Counted from the stretch's first letter, positions 1 to 12,353 are shown. The stretch: DNA of 39,970 nt from Symsagittifera roscoffensis (GCF_963678635.1 NC_087064.1:12386819-12426788), one strand, 5' to 3'. Program-made: numbers and translations. Notes: generated by a model not told the origin, from the letters alone.

Positions 1-184
1 CGAAAAATTAAATTTTGTAATTTGTTTTGTTCCACTGTCAAAAAAGAGGAAAACTACTCAAATAAATGGCTAAATTTTAAAACTCAATTGAAACAAATCA
101 TTCTTGATTTCGATTTGAAAGTTTGGTAAAAAAAATGAAATGAAGAGCAAAATTTTTGATCAAACGGTGAACAGATTATTTCAC

Positions 185-255
185 GCATCGGTGGTTCAGT
201 GGCAATATTGTTGCCAGCCAAGCAAATTACCCGTGTTCGATTCTCGGACCATGCA
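185..255 (+). pseudogene. tRNA-Gly-like copy, degenerate
   Basis: 71 nt. The 5' acceptor half and D-arm are retained, but the anticodon arm reads TTGCCAGCCAAGCAA and the 3' end is GGACCATGCA, so both the anticodon stem and the last acceptor pairs are damaged. A near-identical sister copy lies at 8281-8351 in the duplicated block. Confidence 0.75.
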
Positions 256-771
256 GCGCAGAGAGTTTCACTAGAAAAACGCAAATTTAAATTTTTGTAA
301 ATTTTTTTGTTCCACTGTCAAAAAAGAGGAAAATTACTCAAAAATTCAGCTGAATTCATAACTTCAATTAAAATGAAACAATTTTTCATGATTTTGATTC
401 AAAGCTTTGACGAAAAAATCGGAATGAAGAATAAAACTTTGTTGAAACGATTTGAACAAGTTAAATCAAGAATTGGTGGTTTAAATCAAGAATCAAGAAC
501 AGTTTAAATCAAGAATCGGCCAAGCAACATACCCGTATTCGACTCCCAGCCGATGCAGCGAAGATAATTTTCCTAGAAAATCGCAAAATTAAATTTTTGT
601 AATTTTTACTGTTCCACTGTCAAAAAAAGAGGAAAAACTCAAATATTCAGCTGAATTCGAAACCTTAATTAACATGAAACAAAGTTTTGGTGATTTTGAT
701 GCAAAGCTTTGATGAAAAAAAAGGGATGAAAAGCAAAATTTTATCGAAAAAATTAAATCAGTTAAAAGCAA

Positions 772-842
772 GCATCGGTGGTTCAGTGGTAGAATAGTCG
801 TCTCCCACGCATTAGACCCGTGTTCAACTCCAGGCCGATGCA
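772..842 (+). pseudogene. tRNA-Gly-like copy with CCC in the anticodon position
   Basis: 71 nt with intact acceptor ends. The anticodon loop reads CTCCCAC, giving CCC, in place of the CTGCCAC (GCC) of most copies. The anticodon stem has mismatches. The sister copy is at 8869-8939. Confidence 0.7.
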
Positions 843-1387
843 AAGAAGAAAACAATTTCCTAGAAAAGCGCAATCTAAATTTTTTGTAAATTCATACTGC
901 TCCATTGTCAAAAAAGAGGAAAACTACTCAAATAAATAGCTGATTTTTTGAAACTCAAACGAAATGAATCATTCATGATTTTGATTCGAAAGTTTGGTTA
1001 AAAAAATTGCAATGAAGAGCAGAGTTTTTGTTCAAAAGCTTTGATGAAAAAATTAGAAGGAAGAGCAAAACTTTGTTGGAACAATTAAAACAGTTTAAAT
1101 CAAGCATCGGTGGGTTAGTGGAAGAATTGTCGCCTGCCAGCAATATACCCGTACTCGACTCACGGCCGATGCAGCGAATATAGTTTTCCTAATAAATCGC
1201 AAATTTAAACTTTTGTATTTGTATAGTTCCACTGTCAAAAAAGAAGAAAAACACTCAAATATGCAGCTGAATTCAAAACCTCATTTAAAACGAAAATAAG
1301 CTATCATGATTTTGATTCGAAGTTTTGATGAAAAAATTGGAATGAAGAGCAAAACTTTGTTGGAGCGAGTAAAACAATTGAAATCAA

Positions 1388-1458
1388 GAAATGGTGGTTC
1401 AGTGGTAGAGTAGTCGCCTGCAATGCGATAGAACCGGTTTCGATTCCCGGCCGATGCA
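1388..1458 (+). pseudogene. tRNA-Gly-like copy, altered acceptor 5' strand
   Basis: The T-arm (TTCGATTCCCGG) and 3' acceptor are kept. The 5' acceptor strand has decayed to GAAATGG and the anticodon loop reads CTGCAAT, so this copy should not fold as a functional tRNA-Gly. The sister copy is at 9486-9556. Confidence 0.7.
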
Positions 1459-3130
1459 ACTCAGAAAAGCTGTAAAATTTTCCTAAAAAAAGCTCAGGTT
1501 TAATTTTTTTCAACTTCTCGCTGTTCCACTATCAAAAAAGGGGAGCACTAAAAATTAGATGAATTTTAAAACTCAATTGAAATGAGTCATTCATGGTTTT
1601 GATTCGAAAGTTTAGTAAAAAAAATTGCAATGAAGAGCAGAGTTTTTGTTCAAAAGCTTTGATGAAAAAATTGGAAGGAAGAGCAAAACTTTGTTGGAAC
1701 AGTTAAAACAGTTTAAATCAAGCATCGGTGGGTTAATGAAAGAATTGTCGCCTGCCTAGCAATATACCCGTAATCGACTCACGGCCGATGCAGCGCAGAT
1801 AGTCTTCCTAGAAAAACCCAAAATTAAACTTTTTTATTTTCACAGTTCCACTGTCAAAAAAGAAGAAAAAACTCAAATATTCAGCTAAATTCGAAACCTT
1901 AATTAACATGAAACAAAGTTTTGGTGATTTTCATTCGAAGCTTTGATGAAAAAATTGGAATGAAGAGCAAAAAATTGTCAAAAATATTGAAACAGTTAAA
2001 ATCAAGCATCGGCGCTTCAGTGGTAGAATTGTCGCCTGCCACGCGATAGACACGGGTTTGATTTCTGGTCGCCGCAAAGCAGAAAAATTTTCCTAGAAAA
2101 ACGCAAAATTAATTTTTTTCAACTTTTTATTGCTCCACTGTCAAAAATGAAGAAAACTACTCAAATATTCTGCTGAATTCGAAACCTCACTTAAAATGGA
2201 ACAAAATTTTCAAGACTTTGATTCAAAGTTTTGATTAAAAATAAAAAAAATTAGAATGAAGAGCAAAAGTTTGTTGGAACGATTAAAACAGTAAAACTCA
2301 AGCATTTGTGGTTCAGTGGTAGAATTTTCTTCTCCCGCGCAAAAGACTCGTATTCGATTCCCGGCCGATGCAAAGAAGAAAAAATTTTCCTAGAAAAGCG
2401 CAATTTTAATTTTTTGTAACTTCTTACCGTTCCACTTTCAAATAAAAGGAAAACTACTCAAAAAATATAGTTGAAATTTAAATCTCAAATGAAACGAAAC
2501 ATTCATGATTTTGATTCGAAAAATTGGTTAAAAAAATTGAAATGATGAGCAAAAATTTTGTCGGAACGATTAAAAGAGGTTAAATCAAGGACAGGTGGTA
2601 GAATTTTCGCCTGCCGTGCGATAGACCCGAGTTCCTTTTCCTGCCGATGCAAAGCAGAAAAAGTTCCCAGAAAAGCGCAATGTTAAACTTTTGAAGTTTA
2701 TCACTGTTCCACTGTCAAAAAAGAAAACTACTCAAATAAAAAGCTCAAAGCTCAAATTAAATGAATCATTCATGATTTTGATTCGAAAATTTGGTGAAAA
2801 ATTGAAATAAAGACCAATTTTTTTGTTCAAACGATTGAAACAGATAAAAATCAAGCATCGGTGGTTCAGTTGTAGCATTGTGGCCTTCCAAGCATAGACC
2901 ATGGTTCGATCCCCGGGCGATGCAAAGCAAAAAAGCAGAAAAGTTTTTCTAGAAAAGCGCAATATGACGTTTTTTCAATTTTTTACTGTGCCACTGTCAA
3001 ATAATTAGCTGAACTCAAAACCTCAGTTGAAAAAAAAACAAAGTTTTTAGGATTTTGGTTCGAAGTTTTGACAAAAAAACTGGAATGAAGAGCAAAACTT
3101 TGTTCAAACTATCAGAACAAATTAAATCAA

Positions 3131-3201
3131 GCATCGGTGGTTCAGTCGTAGAATTGTCGCCTGCCACGCGATAGACCCGAGTTCGACTCCCGGCCGATCC
3201 A
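3131..3201 (+). tRNA. tRNA-Gly(GCC)-like, near-complete copy
   Basis: 71 nt. The acceptor 5' strand GCATCGG pairs with CCGATCC except at pair 2-71. The anticodon loop is CTGCCAC (GCC), and the stem GTCGC/GCGAT pairs with one G-U. The T-arm CCGAG-TTCGACT-CCCGG has one mismatch, and the D-loop reads AGTCGTA in place of AGTGGTA. Probably a decayed gene, but it keeps enough structure for a tRNA predictor to call it. Confidence 0.5.
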
Positions 3202-3411
3202 TAGCAGAAAAAATTTCCTAGGAAAGAGCAGTTTTAATCATTTTTAACTTATTACTGTTCCACTGTCAAAAACGAAAACTACTCAAATAAATAGCTGAAG
3301 TTCAAAACTCAAATGTAATGAATCATTCATGATTTTGATTCGAAAACTTGATGAAAGATTGAAATGAAGAGCAAAGTTTTTGTTCAAACGATTGAAACAG
3401 AGAAAATTCAA

Positions 3412-3482
3412 GCATCGGTGGTTCAGTTGTAGCATTTTTGCCTTCCACGCAATAGACCATGGTTCGATTCCCGGGCGATGCA
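3412..3482 (+). pseudogene. tRNA-Gly-like copy with TCC in the anticodon position
   Basis: 71 nt with loop CTTCCAC, giving TCC. The acceptor is paired except at 7-66 and the T-stem has two weak positions (CATGG/CCCGG). The D-loop contains AGTTGTA. It may be an isolated isoacceptor switch inside a GCC array or simple decay. Confidence 0.55.
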
Positions 3483-3706
3483 AAGCAGAAAAGCAGAAAA
3501 AATTTCTAGAAAAGCGCCATTTTATGTTTTTTCAATTTTTTATTGTGCCATTGTCAAAAAAGAAGAAAACTACTCAAATAATTAGCTGGATTGGAAACCT
3601 CAATTAAAATTAAACAAAGTTTTCATGATTTCGATTCAACGCTTTGATGAAAAACTTGGATGATAGTGCAAAACTTTATTCAAACTATCAAAACACATTA
3701 CATCAA

Positions 3707-3777
3707 GCATCGGTGGTTCAGTCGTAGAATTGGCGCCTGCCACGCGATAGACCCGATTTCGATTCCCGTCCGAGGCA
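3707..3777 (+). pseudogene. tRNA-Gly(GCC)-like copy
   Basis: 71 nt. The anticodon loop CTGCCAC is intact, but the T-arm reads CGATTTCGATTCCCGTC and the 3' acceptor CGAGGCA, so acceptor pairing is lost at several positions. Confidence 0.6.
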
Positions 3778-3998
3778 AATCAGAAAAGCAGAAAAATTTT
3801 GCCGGAAAAGCACTAACTTCAATTTTTGCACTTTTTTACTGCTCCACTGTCAAAAAAGAGGAAACTACTGAAATGTTCAGCTGAATTCAACCTCAATTAG
3901 AATGAAACAAATTTTTCATGATTTTGTTCGAAGTTTCGAAGAAAAAATTGGATTGAAGAGCAAAACTTTGTTCAAACGATTAAAATAGTGTAAATCAA

Positions 3999-4069
3999 GC
4001 ATCGCTGGTTCAGTGGTAGAGCTGTCGCCTGCCACGCGATAGACCCGGGTTTGATTCACGGCCGATGCA
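3999..4069 (+). tRNA. tRNA-Gly(GCC)-like, near-complete copy
   Basis: 71 nt. The acceptor GCATCGC/CCGATGC has only the 7-66 mismatch. The D-stem GTTC/GAGC pairs fully, anticodon stem GTCGC/GCGAT pairs with loop CTGCCAC (GCC), and the T-arm CCGGG-TTTGATT-CACGG has one mismatch. The B-box is GGTTTGATTC, one base off the usual GGTTCGATTC. It is one of the best-preserved members of the array. Confidence 0.5.
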
Positions 4070-4289
4070 TAGCAGAAAAGCAGAAAAATTTAGCCGGAAA
4101 AAAGCAAACTTAAATTTTTGCGTTTATTACTGCTCCACTGTCAAAAAAGAGGAAACTACTGAAATAGTCAGCTGAATTCAACCTCAATTAGAATGAAACA
4201 AATTTTTCATGATTTTGTTCAAAGTTTCGAAGAAAAAATTAGATTGAAGAGCAAAATTTTGTTCAAACGATTAAAATTGTGTAAAACAA

Positions 4290-4360
4290 GGATCGGTGGT
4301 TCAGTGGTAGAATTGTCGCCTGCCATGCAATAGACCCGGGTTCGATTCCCGGCCGATGCA
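4290..4360 (+). tRNA. tRNA-Gly(GCC)-like, best T-arm and B-box
   Basis: 71 nt. The T-arm CCGGG-TTCGATT-CCCGG is perfect and gives a canonical B-box. The D-arm is canonical (GTTCAGTGGTAGAA). The loop CTGCCAT keeps anticodon GCC. There are single mismatches in the acceptor (2-71, first bases GG) and the anticodon stem (29-41). This copy and 5217 are the most likely to be called tRNA genes. Function is unproven. Confidence 0.55.
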
Positions 4361-4577
4361 TAGCAGAAAAAATTTCCTAGGAAAGAGCAGTCTTAAAGCT
4401 TTGTAACTTATTACTATACCACTGTCAAAAAAGAGGAAAACTACTCAATTAATTAGCTGAATTGGAAACCTCAATTAAAAATAAACGAAGCTTTCATGAT
4501 TTTGATTCAACGCTTTGATGAAAAACTTGGATGATAGAGCAAAACTTTGTTCAAACTATCAAAACACATTACATCAA

Positions 4578-4631
4578 GCATCGGTGGTTCAGTCGTAGCC
4601 TTGTCGCCTTCCACGCGATAGACCATGGTTC
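4578..4631 (+). pseudogene. tRNA-Gly-like copy truncated before the T-arm
   Basis: The tRNA-like body runs normally to GATAGACCATGGTTC and then jumps into spacer sequence (AAAACCTCAATTGAAATGAAAC), so the 3' half of the T-arm and the acceptor are missing. About 80 bp further on, an isolated 3' end (TTGCATAGCAG) appears near 4713. This marks a deletion or recombination joint between units. Confidence 0.7.
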
Positions 4632-4927
4632 AAAACCTCAATTGAAATGAAACACGGTTTCAAGATTTTGATTCGAAGCTTTGATGAAAAAAATGGAATG
4701 AAGAGCAAAACTTATTGCATAGCAGCAAACCTTTCCTAACAAAGCGCAATCTTAAACTTTTGTAATTTATTACTGTTCCACTGTCAGAAAAAAGAAAACT
4801 ACTCAAATAAATAGCTGTATTTCATAACTCAAATGAATTGAATCATTCATGATTTTGATTCGAAAGTTTGGTAAGAAATTGAAATGAAGAGCAAAGTTTT
4901 TGTTCAACGGTGAACAAATTAATTCCA

Positions 4928-4998
4928 GCATCGGTGGTTCAGTGGAAGTATTTTCGCCTGCCAAGCTATATACTCGTGTTTGACTCCCGGCCGAGGCA
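4928..4998 (+). pseudogene. tRNA-Gly-like copy
   Basis: 71 nt with a good 5' half and A-box. The anticodon arm is CGCCTGCCAAGCTAT and the 3' acceptor CCGAGGCA. Several stem mismatches suggest decay. Confidence 0.6.
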
Positions 4999-5216
4999 GC
5001 GCAGAGAGTTTTACTAGAAAAGCGCAAATTTCATGGTTTGTAGTTTTTAGTGTTTCACTGTCAAAAAAGAGGAAACTACTAAAATATTCAGCTGAATTCA
5101 AAATTTCAATTGAAATGAAACAAAGTTTTCATAATTTTTATTCTAAGCTTTGATGAAAAATTTGAACTGAAGAGCAATGCTTTGTTACGATGACAATGCG
5201 TTTGATCAAAACTCAA

Positions 5217-5287
5217 GCATCGGTGGTTCAGTGGTAGAATTGTCGCCTGCCACGCGATAGACAGGGGTTCGATTCCCGGCCGATGCA
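5217..5287 (+). tRNA. tRNA-Gly(GCC)-like, perfect acceptor stem
   Basis: 71 nt. The acceptor GCATCGG/CCGATGC pairs at all seven positions with discriminator A. The D-arm is canonical, and the anticodon stem GTCGC/GCGAT pairs with loop CTGCCAC. The T-stem AGGGG/CCCGG has two mismatches at its outer end, while the B-box GGTTCGATTCC is perfect. It is a strong candidate for Pol III transcription. Whether it yields a charged tRNA is unknown. Confidence 0.55.
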
Positions 5288-8001
5288 CAGCAGATAAACA
5301 TTCCAAGAAAAGCGCAACCTTGAATTCCTAGGAAAGAGCAACGCTTCGCGCGGTTAACCAATTAGGTCAAGATTTATCACTGTTATCTTGTCAGAAAATA
5401 GGGAAACTAATTAATTATTCAGCTGAATATGAAAACTCAAATAAAATGAACCAAAGTTTTTCATGGTACTGATTCGAAATTTTGATGAAAAAATCAAAAT
5501 GAGGAGCAAGTTTGTCATCAAACGGTGAGTCTTTTCCGTCCAGCACCGTTGATTCAGTGGATAAATTGTCGCCTACCACGCTAAAATTCCAGGTTCGATT
5601 CTCGGCTGATACAAAGCAGAGTAATTTTCCAGGAAAAGGCTCAACCTTAAATTTTCGTAACTTTTTACTATTCCACTGTCAAAAAAGAGGAAAACTACTC
5701 AAACAACTAACTGATGTCTAAAAATCAAACAAAATTAGTCAAATTCATCCATAATTTTGATTTGAAACTTTGATAGAAGTTTGAATTGAAGAGCCAAGGG
5801 TTTGTTCATGCAGTGAACAGTTTAGGTCAGGCGTTTGTGGTTCAGTGGTAAAAATGTCGCCGGCCACACGATAGACCCGGATTCAGTTCTCGGCCGATTA
5901 AAAGCATAGAAGCTTTCTAGGAAAAGGCCCAACTTTAAGCTTTTGTAAGTTTTTACTATTCCGCTAAAAAAATATATTCGAATAACTGGCTGAATTTATA
6001 ACCTCAAATAAAATGTGTCATTGATTGTTTTGTTTCGAAATTTAGGTCAATATTCGAAATAGAGAGCAACGCTTCTGTTCATGCGGTGAACAGGTTATTT
6101 CCAGCATCGGTGGTTCAGTGGTAGAATTAACGCCTCCCAATACCCGTGTTCAATTCCGGGGCAATGCAGATCAGCAAAGATTTCAGGAAAAAGCGCAACT
6201 AGGACTTTTGTATTTTTTTTACTGTTCCACTGTCAAAAAAGAGGGAACCTACTCAACTATTCAGCTGAACGCGAATCCTCAATTAAAATGAAACAAAGTT
6301 TTTCACGGTTTTGATTCGAAACTTTGATGGAAAGATTGAAATGAAGAGCAAAGTTTCGTTCAAACGGTGAACAGTATTCAACCATCGATGGTTCAATGAT
6401 GAAACTTTCGCCTAGCAAAAGATAGATCCTGATCGATTCAGAGTGGCAAAAGTTTTTAGGAAGAGAGCAAACATAAACATTCGTTTTTTTTTTATTGTCC
6501 CAGTGTCAAAATAGGGAAAAATTGCACAAATAGTCAGCTGTATTTTAAAACTCAAATAAAATATCAACCTTTCATGGTTTTGATTCAAAAATCAGGTCAA
6601 GTTTCGAATTGCAGAGCAACGCCTTCATTCATGCAGTGAACAATATAGCTCAAGCATTGGTGGTTCAATGTTAGAATTATCGTCTCCCACGCGATAGACC
6701 AGCGTTTGATTCCCAGAAATGAAGAGCAGCAAAAGTTTCAGGTAAAAGCGCAAACTTTATTTATTGTAATTTGTTTTACTGTTCCACTGCCAAAAAATAA
6801 GGAAACTAATCATTTGAGTAGCTGAATTTGAAACCTCAAAAAACTGAAGTTTTTCATGGTTTTGATTTGAAACTTTGATGAAAAAATTGAAATGAGGAGC
6901 AAAAATTTTTGAAAAGGTTCCCCTCAGCATCGATGGTTCATCGCAAGAATTTTCGCTTACCACTCGATAGACTCAGGTCCTACTCCCGGCCTATGCAGAG
7001 CAACAAAACTTGCCAGGAAGAGAGCAAACTTTCGTAATTTTTTTTGTTCCACTGTCAAAAAAGAGGGAAAATAATCAAATACTCAGCTAAACTCGTAATC
7101 TCGGAAAAAATGAAACAAATTTTTTCTCAAACGGCGACAAATTGAATACAAGTAAAGCTGATTCAAGGGAGAATTCTTGACTGCAACGCGATAAACCGGG
7201 GTTCTATATCGGACCAATTCACAGCAAAAACAATTCAGATAAAGCGCAAATTTAATTTTTCGTAATATTATTGTTCTACTGTCAAAAAAGGGGAAACCTA
7301 CCCAAATAGTTAGCTCAATTCTAAAACTTGACTAAAATGATCCAAAAATCTAGTACATTTACGGCTGTGATGTCAAATATTGTGAAAAATGTGAACTGAG
7401 GAGCAATGCTTTTGTTCTTGGGTTGACCGATATGGTCAAGCATCAGTCGCTCAGTGGTAGAATTGTCGAATGCCACGAGATTGACCCGGATTCAACTTTC
7501 GGCCGATAAAGAGCAGCAAAGTTTTCCAGGAACAGATCAAAACTAAGCTTTCGTATCTTTTTACTGTTCCACTGTCAAAAAAGAAGAAAATTACTCAAAC
7601 TTTCAGCTTAAAACGAAACCTCAATTAAAATTAAACGAAGTTTTCATGATTTTGATTCAAAGATTTGGCGAAAAAACTGGATTAAAGAGCAAAACGTTGT
7701 CCTAACGTTAGTAATTTAATTCAAGCATCGGTGGTTCAGTGGAAGGTTTGACGCCTGCCACGCGATAGACAAGTATCCGTTCCAGGCCGATGCAAAACAG
7801 AAAAATTTCTCTAGAAAAGCTCAATTTTGAACTTTTGTAACTTTTCAGTTCCACTGTCATTAAGATAAAAATTACTCAAATAAGTAGCTGAGCTTTAGAA
7901 CCCAAACAAAATGAGTCATTTATGCTTTTGATTCGAAAAATTGGTAACTTTTTGATATGAAGAGCAAAGTTTTTGTTCATATGGTAAACCATTTAGTTCA
8001 A

Positions 8002-8072
8002 GCATCGGTCATTCAGTGGAAGAACAATCGCCTGCCACGCGATAAACCAGGGTTCGATTCCCGGATGATGCA
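8002..8072 (+). pseudogene. tRNA-Gly(GCC)-like copy with good B-box
   Basis: 71 nt. The anticodon loop CTGCCAC and B-box GGTTCGATTCC are intact. The acceptor 3' strand reads ATGATGC, leaving one mismatch and one G-U near the base, and the D-arm is altered (GTCATTCAG). It is the last unit before duplicated block B. Confidence 0.55.
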
Positions 8073-8097
8073 AATCAGCAAAATTTTCCTAGAAAGG

Positions 8098-11000
8098 CGA
8101 AAAATTAAATTTTGTAATTTGTTTTGTTCCACTGTCAAAAAAGAGGAAAACTACTCAAATAAATGGCTAAATTTTAAAACTCAATTGAAACAAATCATTC
8201 TTGATTTCGATTTGAAAGTTTGGTAAAAAAATGAAATGAAGAGCAAAATTTTTGATCAAACGGTGAACATATTATTTCACGCATCGGTGGTTCAGTGGCA
8301 ATATTGTTGCCAACCAAGCAAATTACCCGTGTTCGATTCTCGGACCATGCAGCGCAGAGAGTTTCACTAGAAAAACGCAAATTTAAATTTTTGTAAATTT
8401 TACTGTTCCACTGTCAAAAAAGAGGAAAATTACTCAAAAATTCAGCTGAATTCATAACTTCAATTAAAATGAAACAATTTTTCATGATTTTGATTCAAAG
8501 TTTTGACGAAAAAATCGGAATGAAGAATAAAACTTTGTTGAAACGATTTGAACAAGTTAAATCAAGAATTGGTGGTTTAAATCAAGAATCAAGAACAGTT
8601 TAAATCAAGAATCGGCCAAGCAACATACCCGTATTCGACTCCCAGCCGATGCAGCGAAGATAATTTTCCTAGAAAATCGCAAAATTAAATTTTTGTAATT
8701 TTTACTGTTCCGCTGTCAAAAAAAGAGGAAAAAACTCAAATATTCAGCTGAATTCGAAACCTTAATTAACATGAAACAAAGTTTTGGTGATTTTGATGCA
8801 AAGCTTTGATGAAAAAAACGGAATGAAAAGCAAAAATTTATCGAAAAAATTAAATCAGTTAAAAGCAAGCATCGGTGGTTCAGTGGTAGAATAGTCGTCT
8901 CCCACGCATTAGACCCGTGTTCAACTCCCGGCCGATGCAAAGAAGAAAAAAATTTCCTAGAAAAAGGCAATCTAAATTTTTTGTAAATTCATACTGCTCC
9001 ATTGTCAAAAAAGAGGAAAACTACTCAAATAAATAGCTGATTTTTTGAAACTCAAACGAAATGAATCATTCATGATTTTGATTCAAAAGTTTGGTAAAAA
9101 AAATTGCAATGAAGAGCAGAGTTTTTGTTCAAAAGCTTTGGTGAAAAAATTAGAAGGAAGAGCAAAACTTTGTTGGAACAATTAAAACAGTTTAAATCAA
9201 GCATCGGTGGGTTAGTGGAAGAATTGTCGCCTGCCTAGCAATATACCCGTACTCGACTCACGGCCGATGCAGCGAAGATAGTTTTCCTAATAAATCGCAA
9301 ATTTAAACTTTTGTATTTGTATAGTTCCACTGTCAAAAAAGAAGAAAAACACTCAAATATGCAGCTGAATTCAAAACCTCATTTAAAACGAAAATAAGCT
9401 ATCATGATTTTGATTCGAAGTTTTGATGAAAAAATTGGAATGAAGAGCAAAACTTTGTTGGAGCGAGTAAAACAATTGAAATCAAGAAATGGTGGTTCAG
9501 TGGTAGAGTAGTCGCCTGCAATGCGATAGAACCGGTTTCGATTCCCGGCCGATGCAACTCAGAAAAGCTGTAAAATTTTTCTAACAAAGCTCAGGTTTAA
9601 TTTTTTTTCAACTTCTTGCTGTTCCACTATCAAAAAAGGGGAGCACTAAAATTTAGATGAATTTTAAAACTCAATTGAAATGAGTCCTTCATGGTTTTGA
9701 TTCGAAAGTTTGGTAAAAAAAATTGCAATGAAGAGCAGAGTTTTTGTTCAAAAGCTTTGATGAAAAAATTGGAAGGAAGAGCAAAACTTTGTTGGAACAG
9801 TTAAAACAGTTTAAATAAAGCATCGGTGGGTTAATGAAAGAATTGTCGCCTGCCTAGCAATATACCCGTAATCGACTCACGGCCAATGCAGCGCAGATAG
9901 TCTTCCTAGAAAAACCCAAAATTAAACTTTTGTATTTTCACAGTTCCACTGTCAAAAAAGAAGAAAAAACTCAAATATTCAGCTAAATTCGAAACCTTAA
10001 TTAACATAAAACAAAGTTTTGGTGATTTTCATTCGAAGCTTTGATGAAAAAATTGGAATGAAGAGCAAAAAATTGTCGAAAATATTGAAACAGTTAAAAT
10101 CAAGCATCGGCGCTTCAGTGGTAGAATTGTCGCCTGCCACGCGATAGACCCGGGTTTGATTTCTGGTCGCCGCAAAGCAGAAAAATTTTCCTAGAAAAAC
10201 GCAAATTTAATTTTTTTCAACTTTTTATTGCTCCACTGTCAAAAATGAAGAAAACTACTCAAATATTCTGCTGAATTCGAAACCTCACTTAAAATGGAAC
10301 AAAATTTTCAAGACTTTGATTCAAAGTTTTGATTGAAAAAATTAGAATGAAGAGCAAAAGTTTGTTGGAACGATTAAAACAGTAAAACTCAAGCATTTGT
10401 GGTTCAGTGGTAGAATTTTCTTCTCCCGCGCAAAAGACTCGTATTCGATTCCCGGCCGATGCAAAGAAGAAAAAATTTTCCTAGAAAAGCGCAATTTTAA
10501 TTTTTTGTAACTTCTTACCGTTCCACTTTCAAATAAAAGGAAAACTACTCAAAAAATATAGTTGAAATTTAAATCTCAAATGAAACGAAACATTCATGAT
10601 TTTGATTCAAAAAATTGGTTAAAAAAATTGAAATGATGAGCAAAATTTTTGTCGGAACGATTAAAAGAGGTTAAATCAAGTACAGGTTGTAGAATTTTCG
10701 CCTGCCGTGCGATAGACCCGAGTTCCTTTTCCGGCCGATGCAAAGCAGAAAAAGTTCCCAGAAAAGCGCAATGTTAAACTTTTGAAGTTTATCACTGTTC
10801 CACTGTCAAAAAAGAAAACTACTCAAATAAAAAGCTCAAAGCTCAAATTAAATGAATCATTCATGATTTTGATTCGAAAATTTGGTGCAAAATTGAAATA
10901 AAGACCAATTTTTTTGTTCAAACGATTGAAACAGATAAAAATCAAGCATCGGTGGTTCAGTTGTAGCATTGTGGCCTTCCAAGCATAGACCATGGTTCGA

Positions 11001-11194
11001 TCCCCGGGCGATGCAAAGCAAAAAAGCAGAAAAGTTTTTCTAGAAAAGCGCAATATTACGTTTTTTCAATTTTTTACTGTGCCACTGTCAAATAATTAGC
11101 TGAACTCAAAACCTCAGTTGAAAAAAAACAAAGTTTTTAGGATTTTGGTTCGAAGTTTTGACGAAAAAACTGGAATGAAGAGCAAAACTTTGTT
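8098..11194 (+). repeat. Higher-order repeat block, copy B
   Basis: This is the second copy of the 3.1 kb block seen at 1-3104, offset by about 8097 bp and in the same orientation. The shared private mutations show block-level duplication, by unequal exchange or segmental duplication, not independent conservation of units. Small differences include one fewer A in the run near 8226 and cagatt/catatt at the matching base near 175/8271. Confidence 0.9.
10104..10174 (+). pseudogene. tRNA-Gly(GCC)-like copy
   Basis: 71 nt. The anticodon arm is intact (GTCGC-CTGCCAC-GCGAT). The 3' half has diverged to TTTGATTTCTGGTCGCCGCA, which disrupts both T-stem and acceptor. Its sister copy at 2006-2076 shares this private 3' sequence. 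Confidence 0.6.
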
Positions 11195-11220
11195 GGATCG
11201 ATTAAAACAGTGGAAATCAA

Positions 11221-11291
11221 GCATCGGTGGTTTAGTCGTAGAATTGTCTCCTGCCACGCGACAGAGCCGGGTTCAATTCTCGGCTGGTGCA
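11221..11291 (+). pseudogene. tRNA-Gly(GCC)-like copy
   Basis: 71 nt with loop CTGCCAC. The T-arm CCGGG-TTCAATT-CTCGG has one mismatch and a C-to-A-type change in the B-box. The acceptor 3' end CTGGTGC is partly mispaired. It lies just after the end of duplicated block B. Confidence 0.55.
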
Positions 11292-12353
11292 AAGCAGGAA
11301 AGCAGAAAAATATTCCTAGAAAAGCGCAAAGTTAAGTTTTTTCAACTTCCTACTGTTCCACTGTCAAAAAAGAGGAGATCGAATAAATAGCTGAATTTTA
11401 AAACTCGAACAAATTACGTCATTTAGGGTTTTGATTCGAAAAATTGGGAAAAAAATGAATTGAGGAGCAAACTTTTTGTTCAAACGGTGAACAGTTTGAT
11501 TCAAGCATCGGTGGGTTAGTGGAAGAATTGTCGCCTGCCTAGCAATATACCCGTCTTCGATTCCCGGCCGATGCAGCGTAGATAGTTTACCTAGAAAAGC
11601 GCAAACTTAAAGCTTTGTAACTTTTTGTTAATCCACTAACAAAAAAGGGAAAAACTACTCAAATAATTAGCTGAATTCAAAACCTCAATTGGAATGAAAC
11701 AAAGTTTTTATGATTTTGTTCGAAGTTTTGATGAAAAAATTGGATTGAGGAGCAAAACTTTCTTCAAACGATTAAATTATTGTAAATCAAGCATCGCTGG
11801 TTCAGTGGAAGATTTGTCGCTAATCACGCTATAGACCCGGTTTTGACTCCCGGCCGATGCATAGCAGAACAATTTTCCTAGGAAAGAGCAGTCTTCATTT
11901 TTGTAACTTATTACTGTTCCACTGTCAAAAAAGAAGAAAACTACTCAAATAAATAGCTGTATTTTAAAACTCAAACGAATTGAATCATTCATGATTTTGA
12001 TTCGAAAATTTGTTAAAAAATTGAAAGGAAGGGCAAAGTTTTTGTTCAAACGGTGAAGAACTTAGTTCAAGCATCAGTGGTTCAGTGGCAGGATTGTCGC
12101 CTGCCAAGAAATATACCCGTGTTTGAGTCCCGGCCGATGTAGCGCAGAGAGTTTTACTAGAAAAGCGCAAGTTTAAACTTTTGTAATTTTTACTGTCCAC
12201 TGTCAAAAAGAGGAAAAATACTGAAATATTCAGCTGAATTCAAAACTTCAATTAGAATGAAACAAAGTTTTCATGATTTTGTTCGAAGTTTTGATGAAAA
12301 GATTGGATTGAAGAGCAAAACTTTGTTCGAACTATCAAAACAGATTACATCAA

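Larger units (their letters stand above)
1..3104 (+). repeat. Higher-order repeat block, copy A
   Basis: This block of about ten tRNA-Gly-like units matches 8098-11194 base for base apart from scattered substitutions and 1-3 nt indels. Even rare unit-specific defects are shared, such as the collapsed copy near 468 and the 5'-deleted copy near 2588. Beyond 3104 the similarity falls back to that between ordinary units. The left boundary is the window edge, so the true block may be longer. Confidence 0.9.
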
